Origin: Humulus lupulus
Taxonomy: Eukaryota > Streptophyta > Magnoliopsida > Rosales > Cannabaceae
DNA length: 64,000 bases
Assembly (NCBI RefSeq): GCF_963169125.1
Contig: NC_084797.1
Span: 100,899,868 to 100,963,867 of the forward strand
Direction of reading: 5' to 3'
The position numbers and the translations under genes were made by a program. Within the stretch, counting starts at the first letter, position 1. Each line of letters begins with the position of its first letter. The notes under the pieces are model-generated. The model was given only the letters and a program-made list of their open reading frames with translations, was not told the DNA's origin and ran no database searches. This document shows positions 20,846 through 31,105 of this stretch, piece after piece.

Positions 20846-22689
20846 GTTTTTGTTTCTTTTTCTTTTTCTTTTTCTTTTCAGTAACAGACTTCGGCAATGG
20901 AGAAATGGACGATTGAGTTATCGCCATTACTCAAACTCTTCAAGTATTTAAAGAACAAACCCTCGACAATGGCGGAAATGAGAAGACCACGACTCAAACC
21001 ACGAACTTATAACTCCTATACAGACTATACCACTACTAGAAAATGGAGGAAATGAGTAACCCCTTACCAAACACCATGATTGGACTGGAAAAAAAAAAAG
21101 GAAAATAGGGATTAGACTACACATGCATGTCACGTGCTTCAAAAATTGTACACTCACCGTACTTGAAAAAGAAAAGATAGCAATATATAAATTCTAAAAA
21201 ATGGTATATAAAGTTAATACAGGTATAAAAAACAGTATAATAGTAAATAAAAAAACAACAATAAAACTATAATTAAAATTAAAAAAGGATGCCACATGAA
21301 ATTTTCCCTTCAAAATTCTATTTATTTTTCTATATTTTTACTTCAATCCTACTTTCCAATTATAACTTCTTTATTATATTGCATTAAAGTGTATAAATAC
21401 GTTTATTTGAAGTCGAGATAATATAAATACATAAGTGCACTCTCTAATTTCATCATAAGTATTTTTTTTAATGATATCCCTTTCTTATCAAAAATATATA
21501 TTGACCGATGACCTCGTGATATGCATGATGAAGATTGTATACAAGGGTAACTAATTGATTTTCCAAATTGCGATGTATAATTATCAGTGTCATACTCAAC
21601 TGTAACATGTTTCATATTATGTGCACTAACTCCCTTAACAACAACAAACTCGCGTTTTGTTGTAACCATTTACAATCTTTCAAAAGCCGAGGAAATTATT
21701 GCTTCCATGTTTACGTGTAACTGGTTACATGTTACATACATGAACCACCCAAACGAAAACGTAGACATGTTTTTTTTTTTTTTTGTAATTGGTTACAAAT
21801 GTTAAACCTGTCATTAAATTAACCGTGACATACTTAACTGTAACTGGTTTTAAATTATGTATAGTAAATCACTGATTAATTTACTTTTTTTATTTTTTTT
21901 ATTTTCATATGTGGAAAGTTTCCAAGTGAAGGAACAATATTTATTTTTGTTGCTTTCAAAGGTAAGCATTTTGTTAAAATATTTAATACGTTAATAACTT
22001 TTAATGAGAATAATATATTTTAAATTGCAATATATACCCGACAACCACAAATAATGTCTCTAACAGAATTCTATAGTTGAAGTGGCATAATTCTTTAAAA
22101 TAAACAAGGAAAAAACTAACAAACACGTACACTGTTTTATCGATTAGCATCGCTAGTTATCAAACTCCGCTACAAAGAAGGCATTATAAAAGACACGCGT
22201 CATCAGGGTGTGGCCTAACTTACATATGAAAGACACGTAACATATTTGGGAGGGCTTAAACGTAATCTCAAATTTACTATGCTCTGTCACCTTATTTTGT
22301 TCGAGTGGAAACCATTAGGTTGACAGTATAGTGTAACCCAGTCAATATTGGGATTGGGAGTGGCTAAAGTTGTTTCGCTTAAGTGGCCCTTTCCATGGAC
22401 CATGGGTTAAGATGAGAAGAAGTTCATCATGCAGCCGTCTCTCTTCACTGAGCAAGTCCATTGTCCTTTGAACCGCATTCCCTTCCGCAACTTCTGTCAA
22501 GGGCTCGTTCCCTTTATCCATCATCCAATTGGATTATGAACCGGCAGCCTCCTTCTCTAAACAGCAGGTACAGGATAAATGTTTATGCCACCTCTCACTT
22601 GTGCTTGATTATGTATGGGATGTTCCCACTGTACGACATTCCTGAATTACTTTCCCTTCCTTAACCCAGTCTGACAGCAATTCGTAAGT
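20846..22689. other. AT-rich intergenic sequence, no gene seen
   Basis: The first ~200 bp are likely the promoter and 5' leader of the ULP1 gene (minus strand), with a less AT-rich stretch near 20880-21060. The rest has no supported coding. Near 21590-21850 the palindrome-like tgtaactggttaca recurs in variants. A minus-strand frame at 22524-22342 (AVQRTMDLLSEERRLHDELL) looks helical but was not recognised; it may belong with the FAR1 remnant upstream of it on that strand. Confidence 0.45.
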
Positions 22690-22990
22690 GTGAGCGCTAA
22701 CAAACTCTTTAACTACCCACGACTCTCCATTTCTCTTTCTATGCCTTACATTCTACACGAATGATGACCTTGGGGGCCCGTACTCTGTCAGTTATGTCAT
22801 CAAACTTCTCCAAACGATACCCTTTCGTAGAACATAGCCAAGTTTTTACCTTTGCCACCCATTTTCTTGATTTTTTCATACTCCCTCGTCGTACCCGGAA
22901 TCCCATAACCCTGGTGTACATCATAAAAAAATAATTCAGCATCATCCTCACTTTGAAACACCTTCCCCACTAGGCCCTCCCTCGCAAGAT
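22690..22990 (-). pseudogene. FAR1-type DNA-binding domain remnant
   Basis: FAR1/FRS domains are WRKY-GCM1-type zinc-binding DNA-binding modules, found in host transcription factors and in Mutator-like transposases. The minus strand reads EGLVGKVFQSEDDAELFF, then in another frame GFRVRRGSMKKSRKW, TWLCSTKGYR, KVIIRVECKA and WVVKEFVSAHTYELL. The order and spacing match the domain (gfgvRr, C..kGyR, tgCkA, W.v..f...HnHel). Frame changes near 22900 and a stop after ECKA show it is broken; the final His-Asn-His is HTY. No transposase core was seen next to it. Confidence 0.6.
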
Positions 22991-24264
22991 CTTCAGGTAC
23001 AACTCATAGTCCAAGTCCGTTGAGTACTGACTTCCACGACTAATCTCTTGGCCTCAGCAATAAATCAATTATCTATATTTTCCTTACATCACCCACAATA
23101 ATTTGTTTTGGAATAAATATAACCAGTCGTGTTAATAGATGCTTATGAAGTATATTCTCCTAGTGTTAATCGATACTAAGAAGTTAAATTTACTAATAGC
23201 AAATGAATTAGCAATTAAGATGGTACTTACCACTCCGCAATCACAGGTTTCTCCTTCACACTTGCCAATCCTCCTTCACCAAGAAGTGGCCACTGTTTGA
23301 AGAAACTTGTTCATCTCACATTTTCTAGTTAGTGTGGCCATTGGTAGATGAGAGAGTGAGTTCAATTTGTCTATATAGGGGATGTGTCTTGGCGACCATG
23401 TCACGTGACCTTAGACGTTTGCATGTGACTATTTCAACAAACTATATGGGGTCGGTTTGACTGAGACGTAAAATTCACCTTAATTTATGTAATCACATTA
23501 ATTGATGTGGGCCCTTGAGCGCTAGTTAGCAAAAAACCTTATCCTTTTGAGTTTTGTTAATCTTTTTGGAGACGTCTTCTTTCTCATTATTGGTGGAAAT
23601 TTTTTCATTGAACGAGTGGAGATTATGTATTGGAAGGCTTCACCCTAAATTGTCTGTTACTATTTAAATAATCTGGCATTGGCCGGAACTGGAGATTATA
23701 TTTTTTTCCCTAACAATTTGTTTTTGTCATTGTATGTGACAGTATTTCAGTGGTTTCCCAATTATGTCACACATTTGTTCAGAACAATGGATCAAAGTTC
23801 CACTTTCCTTTTATATTCCAATAACGTTTACGTAGAAGCTCCCATAACCTTTGAAATTGCATGAAAAAAACACACGTAATTAACAGTTTTGTGTTAGAGA
23901 TTAAGAATTTAGGAAAGGAGGATTTAGGTTGGGTTAGAGATTTACAATGTAATTAACAGTTTTGTGTTTCAGTAGTTGGAGATTGTAATTGATTGGTGTT
24001 TGTAATTTGTTGTGCATAATACAAACTAGCTGATTTAAAAAAAAAAAAAACACACACACACGTAAAAACAAGTAAACCATTGTTACTACATCATACTTAG
24101 AGGGGATATAAAGGGATCCCAGAACAAAGTGGACATATAAGGAAACCCAAATGAATGGGTACATACTTTAACAAATCATAACTGATTTAACCTAACACCA
24201 GTGATGATACGTGGTACGTAATTGGTTACAATACTTGTTAAATAGAATGTTATACAACAAACAA
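22991..24264. other. AT-rich spacer, no gene seen
   Basis: There is no credible coding in either strand. It contains a short poly-A plus (ca)n run near 24037-24061. Two copies of the phrase gtaattaacagttttgtgtt occur near 23875 and 23948, which suggests a small local duplication. Confidence 0.4.
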
Positions 24265-24269
24265 GGGAG

Positions 24270-24582
24270 TGTTGGAAAATAAGAAGAATTTTGGAGAGAA
24301 TACTTAAATGGAAGAAGCTATATTTTATATCTCAACACATCTCTATTTATAGGACTCTATGGACTAATCTAGAAACATTATTAAATGACTAGCTTCTACA
24401 TTTTTCTACATAATTCCCACTACTAACACAAGTGAAAGATAATTCTAGAAAATTCAAGAGTACTCAAACAAACAAGAAAACTTTAGAAACTTTAGTAAAT
24501 ATAGGAATAGTCTAGAAACTTTAGTAACAACAAGAAAATTCTAGAAATTAACTATATTAAATCAAGTTTAATATTTCCAACA
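24270..24582 (-). repeat. 3' LTR of copia element (313 bp)
   Basis: This LTR has inverted TGTTGGAAA / TTTCCAACA ends. It is 37 bp shorter than the other LTR near 24337. Its minus strand keeps a TATA box, tataaatag, near 24343-24352. Confidence 0.96.
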
Positions 24583-24593
24583 CCCCCCCTTAA
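24583..24593 (-). other. Polypurine tract of copia element
   Basis: The minus strand reads ttaaggggggg directly before the 3' LTR. Confidence 0.85.
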
Positions 24594-27500
24594 ACTTGAT
24601 TTGTGACTCCAATAATACTTCGTAGTTTGATGAATGTTTCTCTCTTGAGTGGCTTCGTAAAAATGTCTGCTGCTTGATCTTGAGATTTGACATATTCCAC
24701 TCTTACTTCTTTTCTTCCAATGCATTCTCTTATGTAATGATAGCGGGTGTCGATGTGTTTGCTTCTTTCGTGAAAGACTGGATTCTTTGCTAGTGCAATT
24801 GCTGATTTGCTATCAACACGAATCTCAGTTGGCTCCTCTTGTGGCACGTTCAAATCCTTCAGCAAGTTTCTTAGCCAAATAGCATGACAAACGCATGAAG
24901 TTGCAGCAACGTATTCGGCTTCACAAGTCGATAGCGTAACGATTGGTTGCTTTTTTGACATCCAAGTAAATGCTGTGTTTCCCATGAAGAACACAAATCC
25001 AGTGGTGCTCTTTCTATCGCCCAAGTCTCCACTCCAATCGCTATCACTATATCCAACTATCTCATAATTGTTAGAGGATGAATAAAATAGCCCATAATTG
25101 GTCGAACCTTTGATGTACCGAAGTATTCTCTTTGCAGTTTTCAAATGGGTTGTTGTTGGAGCTTCCATAAAGCGGCTAACGATTCCAACAGCATAGAGAA
25201 TATCCGGCCTTGTACAAGTTAGGTAGCGCAAACTTCCAACAAGGCTTTTGAAAAGAGTTGGATCCACTTTTCCTCCTTCGTCATGCTTTGACAATTTTAT
25301 TCCACATTCTATTGGTGTGCTAACTGGATTAGAATCATCCATCTTGAACTTCTTAAGTACTTCCTTAGCATAGCCTTCTTGAGTGATGAAAATGCCTTCA
25401 TCTTCTTGCTTCACCTCAATGCCGAGGTAATAAGACATGAGCCCAATATCTGTCATCTTGAACTCTTTTGCCATATCTTTCTTTAACTCCTCAAACATAC
25501 TTGAGTTGATTCCAGTGAAGATCAAGTCATCCACATACAAGCATACAATCAAGATATCTTCATTCTTAATTTTGATATAGAGTGCATGCTCATATGGACA
25601 CTTGGTGAAATTCTTGTCTTGAAAGTACTTGTCGATTCGAGTATTCCAAGCTCTCGGCGCTCGCTTTAGGCCATATAAAGCTTTCTTCAACTTCAAAACT
25701 TTTCCTTCATGTCCTTTTACTTCATATCCCAATGGTTGCTCGATGTAGACTTCTTCCTCGAGGAAACCATTTAAGAAAGCAGACTTTACATCCATTTGGT
25801 GGATCTTCCATCTATTTTGGGCTGCTAAAGAAATTATTAGTCTAACAGTTTCAAGACGAGCAACTGGAGCAAATACCTCATCATAGTCGATGCCTTCCCT
25901 TTGACTATATCCTTTTGCCACCAATCTTGCTTTATATCTCTCCACCTCACCTTTAGCGTTCTTCTTTTCCTTGTACACCCACTTTACTCCAATTGGCTTG
26001 TATCCTTATGGAAGAGTAGCTGGCTCCCATGTGTCGTTTTTTGTAATTGAATTAATTTCTTCATCCATCGCATCTCTCCATTTCTTGCTTCTTACTGCAT
26101 CTTGGTAGCTTAGAGGATCACAATCACCAAATAGACACATAAGAGAAATGTCATTTTGATTCTTAGTTACCTCATAAAGTTCTTGCAAGCTTCTAAAGCG
26201 TGGCGTCTTTTCATTTGAGCTCTCACTTGAATCTTCTTGTATATTTCCAGTTGGCGAGATTGGTGGAGTAGTAGGTTCTTGAAGTTCTTCTTCCATCCTT
26301 GGTTGCTCCGCTACATCTTCCTCTTCAAAGTAAGGAAGAAAATCATACTCGTCTTCTTCTGTGTTCCAATTCCAAGAATCTTCTTCATCAAACTCTACGT
26401 TGCGACTGATGATAGTTTTGCCGGTAATTGGGTTGTACAACTTGTAGCCTTTGGATCTTGAGTCATAGCCGATGAAGATGTACTTCTCACTTTTGTCATC
26501 AAGCTTCGTTCTCTTCTGATCGGGAACATGAACATAAGCAATACTTCCAAAGACTCTGAGGTGAGAAATTCCAGGTTTTCTTCCACTCCATGCTTCTTGA
26601 GGTGTCTTCTCATGTACACTTCTTGTTGGAGAGCGATTCACCAAGTAGACTGCGCAAGCTATCGCTTCAGCCCAAAACTCCTTTGGCATTCTTTCGCTTT
26701 TGAGCATGCTGCGAGCCATGTTGAGTATGGTTCGATTCTTCCTCTCTGCCACTCCATTTTGTTGGGGGGATCTTGGCACTGTTAATGGACGACGAATTCC
26801 ATGATCTTCACAGTATTTGTTGAACTCATTTGATGTGAACTCTCCTCCTCGGTCAGATCTCATGGCCTTAATAGGAAGACCACTTTCTTTTTCAACTAGA
26901 GCTTTGAATTTCTTGAAATTCTCGAACACTTCTGATTTCTCCTTCAAGAAATAAGCCCATACTTTTCTTGAAAAATCATCAATAAAGAGGAGGAAGTATT
27001 TACTCTTACCAAATGAGTTTGGTTTAATTGGGCCACAGACGTCAGTGTGTACGAGCTCAAGCGGCTTTGTGGCTCTTGATAGCGACTCCTTTGGAAAACT
27101 TCTTCGGGATTGCTTTCCAAGCAAACATCCTTCACAAAGTTGATCTGGTTGGTTGATGCATGGAAGGCCTCTCACCATCTCCTTCTTCTCTAAGAGTTTA
27201 AGCCCGCCAAAATTGAGATGTCCAAAGCGTAGATGCCAAAGCCATGATGACTCATTGTAGCAGGCCTTTAAACACTTCGGAACATCATGTTGAATATTCA
27301 AGAGAAACATTCTATTCTTTGTCATGGGAACCTTGGCGATCAAATTACTTTTATCATCTCTTAAGAAAAGGTTATTTTCTTTTAAGTGAATATCATAACC
27401 TTTCTCTAGTAATTGACCCAAACTCAAAATATTATTTTTCATATTGGGCACAAAGTAAACATTTGAGATGAATTGATGGCCTCCATTTTTCAAGCGTATA

Positions 27501-28657
27501 AGAATCTCACCTTTGCCTTCCACGGGTATTTTTGATTCATCTCCAAAAGAGGCATTCCCTTTTACCATTTGATTGAGCTCCACAATCATTCTTCTTTCTC
27601 CGCACATGTGATTGCTAGCGCCGGTGTCAAGATACCATTTATTTTCTTGACCTTCATCTTTGTCTTTGCAGGCAAGCAACAAAGTTCCTTCTTCTCCACC
27701 TTTGTCTTCGGCAAAATTGGCTCTTTCTTCGACCCTCCTTGATCTACATTCGGAGGCATAATGACCGTACTTGTTGCAATTATAGCACTTGATGTGAGAT
27801 TTGTCACTCCTTGACAATGAGTTGCCTCTTCCGCGCCCTCTTGGTGCTTGTGAATTTCGACTTCGTTCTCCATTGTTGAAATTGTTGTTATTATAGCCAC
27901 CCCTTCCTTCTCTTCGTTGTCCTCGACCACGTCCACGTTCGCTTCCTTGGTCACGTCCTCTTCCTTTTTGATCTTTACTGTTGTCAGAATTTTCTTCTTC
28001 CAAGGTGAGCTTTAGTAATTGCTCCATTTTCTCCTTTCGCTTCTTTTTCCTTTTTTGTTTCTCCTCATAGGCTTGTAAAGAACCCATGAGTTGCTCAATA
28101 GTCATGGATTCTAAATCTTTATTCTCTTCCATGATTGTAGCAATGTACTCAAAGGTTGGACTCACAGTACGAAGAATTTTTTCTATAACCTTTACTTCAC
28201 TAATTTCTTCGCCATTTCTTCTTAACTGATTGACAATTGATAATGCTTTAGTGAAATAATCAGAAATTGATTCAGTATCTTCCATAAATAAAGTTTCAAA
28301 ATCACCTCTAAGAGCTTGAAGACGGATCTTTTTCACTTGCTCCGCTCCTTTGTTGCAAGTTTGAAGCTTCTCCCACGCTTCTTTGGCCGTTGTTGCATTT
28401 GAGATCTTCTCGAACGCATCTTCATCCACTGCTTGATAGATGAGGTAGAGAGCTTTCTTGTCCCTCTTTCTTGAATCCCTTAAGGCATCTCGTTGAGCTT
28501 GGGAAAGAGCAACATCATCTTGCTCCTTGTGACCTTTCTCAACAATATCCCACACATCTTGAGCTCCTAGTAGTGCCATCATCTTAATACTCCAATTGTC
28601 ATAGTTGCTCTTGGTGAGCATTGGAACTTGGAAGGGGATCATTCCTCCACTTGCCAT
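24590..28657 (-). pseudogene. Copia gag-pol polyprotein with a single in-frame stop
   Basis: One frame encodes ~883 residues (28657-26006), a TAA (at 26006), and 462 more residues (25978-24590) in the same frame. Domain order: gag (MASGGMIPFQVPMLTKSNYD, UBN2-like); CCHC knuckle CYNCNKYGHYASEC; protease WYLDTGASNHMCG; pre-integrase WLWHLRFGHLNFGGL; integrase with TDVCGPI, MRSDRGGEF and SPQQNGVAERKNRT (D, D, E intact). RT has QMDVKSAFLNG, LYGLKRAPRAW and CLYVDDLIF, and RNase H has GYSDSDWSGD, STCEAEYVA and ADIFTKPLKR. This is the Ty1/copia order. The stop falls between integrase and RT, just before GYKPIGVKWVYK, where Lys is usual. All catalytic residues appear intact. Confidence 0.96.
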
Positions 28658-28670
28658 TTTTCTTCACAAA

Positions 28671-28686
28671 CCTGGCTCTGGTACCA
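28671..28686 (-). other. Primer binding site (tRNA-iMet type)
   Basis: The minus strand reads tggtaccagagccagg three bases after the 5' LTR. It matches the common initiator-Met site tggtatcagagcc with one change. Confidence 0.88.
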
Positions 28687-28689
28687 CTT

Positions 28690-29039
28690 TGTTGGAAAAT
28701 AAGAAGAATTTTGGAGAGAATACTTAAATGGAAGAAGCTATATTTTATATCTCAACTTGTGTGATTTTTGACTTGGTACAAAATGATGGGATGACATCTC
28801 TATCTATAGGACTCTATGAACTAATCTAGAAATATTATTAAATGACTAGCTTCTACATTTTTCTACATAATTCCAACTACTAACACAAGTGAAAGATAAT
28901 TCTAGAAAATTCAAGAGTACTCAAACAAACAAGAAAACTCTAGAAACTTTAGTAAATATAGGAATAGTCTAAAAACTTTAGTAACAATAAGAAAATTCTA
29001 AAAATTAACTGTATTAAATCAAGTTTAATATTTCCAACA
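28690..29039 (-). repeat. 5' LTR of copia element (350 bp)
   Basis: This is the longer LTR, with a 37-bp segment (ttgtgtgatttttgacttgg...) absent from the 3' LTR. The TATA box seen in the other LTR (tataaata) reads tatagata here, which may weaken the promoter. Confidence 0.96.
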
Positions 29040-29050
29040 GGGAGACCCAC

Positions 29051-29391
29051 TTAATTTTTGCTCATTTCCATTCGAAAATGCCGACGAAGATACTTTGCAG
29101 CAATAATTGTCCATCTTGTGGCGTGATGCAGGTCCACTAACACATCGTATGACATTCCTCCGATTTGCAACATTGACCAAAATTAGCCACCTCTGCGATC
29201 CTCTCGTCCAGATCGTCTAGTAATAGATGTTCTCTTTTGTGTATCTATCTCTTCGTGATTGGATATATTCGACGCCCATTCAACTTGCGAGGAGATCCTC
29301 CGGTCCTTTCCGAGGATGAAGAAAATTCAATAACATCAGGAGGGGGGGATGCTAGGTACTGGTGAAACAGCCCTACCATCTCCTGACTCAT
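29051..29391 (-). pseudogene. Unrecognised exon remnant
   Basis: An acceptor-like ctttaaaacatag is followed by an open stretch beginning MSQEMVGLFHQYLASPPPD, then SSSERTGGSPRKLNGRR. After a stop and a one-base shift it continues DDLDERIAEVANFGQ and ends GGMSYDVLVDLHHATRW...FRMEMSKN with a TAA at 29051-29053. The composition is protein-like (acidic and serine-rich start, helical end), but I do not recognise the family. It could be the last exon of a DNA-transposon accessory protein or a host gene. The copia element inserted ~10 bp past its stop codon. Confidence 0.4.
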
Positions 29392-31105
29392 CTATGTTTT
29401 AAAGAAAAAAAGATTATAAACGATAAACTTTGGTGGGTACTACACGAATAAAAATACAATTTTTTGGTAGGGGATGGTTGTGTGTAAATAGGTTAACCTA
29501 CATTTATGTAGAGTCCAGCGTAATGGGCTTAAAACCAAAAAATAGTAAGGGTGTGTTTATTAGTAGCCCAGCATAATTCTGTAGCTTTTCGACGCTAAGT
29601 TCAATATAGTTAGTGTATCTAACCCAATCTAGGTTAAATTAATTTGGTAACAAGTTTGTGATGTTTTAATATTTTAATGATTTAACCATAGTTACTTTAG
29701 ATGAATTAAATGGATGAGAGCCGACACCACATGACAGATAAAACATCAAGGAAGACAAATGTGAGTTCTCGAAAAATGTGAAGTCAGTGGATATAATTGG
29801 AAGCACCATTTGAAGATTTTGTAATTTTTCATTTTCTCAACTTAAGATAATAGAAACATAAGCAAAATGGTTTATTTTTCGGTCCACTAAGAGATTGACG
29901 TGTGCCTATTTATGATGATTCTATTTGTCTTCTATTGTAGGTTTCGAGCATAGAAATCAGACTAAGGTGAAACTTTGGAAAGAACCATAAAATGTTGGGT
30001 TGAGGCGATACTTGTAAGAAACGAGATTTTATTATGAAATGGATAAATAAACATTTTTAGTCTTTAAATTCATTTTAGAGATCCACATGATCGTCCTGTT
30101 AGATCTTCGAGGCCGTGATTTGATTGTTTTGACATTATTTCACCATGTAAAGATCGAATCGTAAAAGATATGACCTGTCTAATCATATAGGGAATGAATC
30201 TCAGCGCCATAGGAGAAGCCGGGTAATACTTCTTGAGTTAGGGCGACTTCCCCTGCGAGTGTAAAATTTGAATATTGCTATAAATAAAAAATATTTAGAG
30301 CACCCTGAACACAATCCACTGCATATTGTTCAATAAACCTTACTAAATTGTCAATTATTTTAATTATATTTAATATTTATATGTTGAAATTGTTGACCTG
30401 GACTATTGTCATACAACTAGGCTATGCCTACAACCATAAGTTTTTAATTTTGTTAATGGAAATTGTACATAATACCATTCACACTAATTTATGATTACAA
30501 CATATGAATATCAAATTTTTAGAGAATATATAACTTTTTAAAAATAATTATGACAGCTGCCAAACGCACTAGCACTTATTACTGATTCTATATGCCATAA
30601 AACAATGAATAAACTAGTTAGCTACACTTACTCATGGCCATGAAGTTTATATTTATGCTAACCCTAAAAGCTAATCATTTGTCGATTAGTTGAAATAATT
30701 CAGCAGTTAAAAATCTAGAGGTGGTGGTTATTATATATTTTGATTCATTCTCATCGTATCTTGTTACATCGACAGTAGCGATACATTGTTGGACATTTAG
30801 TGATGCTAAATGTATAATGTGAGAATCGATTAATTATTCACTACTGAAGTAATAGTAGCTAAGGAATACAAATTATTTAGAAGAGTAGGATAGACGCTTT
30901 TCATGACCGCAAAATAATGCAACAGTAAATAAATAAGCGAGCACATAGAGTTTCATAAAAGCTTTTAAAGGTTTCTTTTCTTTTTATTTAAAAATATAAT
31001 ATTTTTATTGTCCGTGAGAACTATAAATATTGCTCGAATCATTAATATTAAACTTTTCTGAGTCATTTATGAGAATATGATATTGTATTGTTAGGACATC
31101 ATTAA
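29392..31105. other. AT-rich spacer, no gene seen
   Basis: No coding, terminal repeats or tandem arrays were recognised. Some of it may be intron or upstream sequence of the exon remnant at 29051-29391. Confidence 0.4.

Larger units (their letters stand above)
24270..29039 (-). mobile_element. Complete Ty1/copia retrotransposon
   Basis: The element is bounded by two LTRs (24270-24582 and 28690-29039) with TGTTGG...CCAACA ends and a perfect 5-bp duplication gggag at 24265-24269 and 29040-29044. In its own direction (minus strand) it has a 5' LTR, a tRNA-iMet-type primer site, a gag-pol frame, a polypurine tract and a 3' LTR, 4770 bp in all. Only one in-frame stop interrupts gag-pol. The LTRs differ at about ten bases plus one 37-bp indel, roughly 3% by eye. 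It is the best-preserved element in the window. Confidence 0.97.

Noticed and set aside
21590..21850. Recurring tgtaactggttaca-like palindromes as a transposon terminus
   Set aside because: Copies are imperfect, irregularly spaced and same-oriented; no element boundary or duplication could be found.
22342..22524. Helical minus-strand frame as a real gene
   Set aside because: Short, no family recognised, no splice context; noted only as a possible tail of the FAR1 remnant.
26237..27471. Plus-strand frames opposite the copia polyprotein
   Set aside because: Shadows of a strong gag-pol frame on the other strand.
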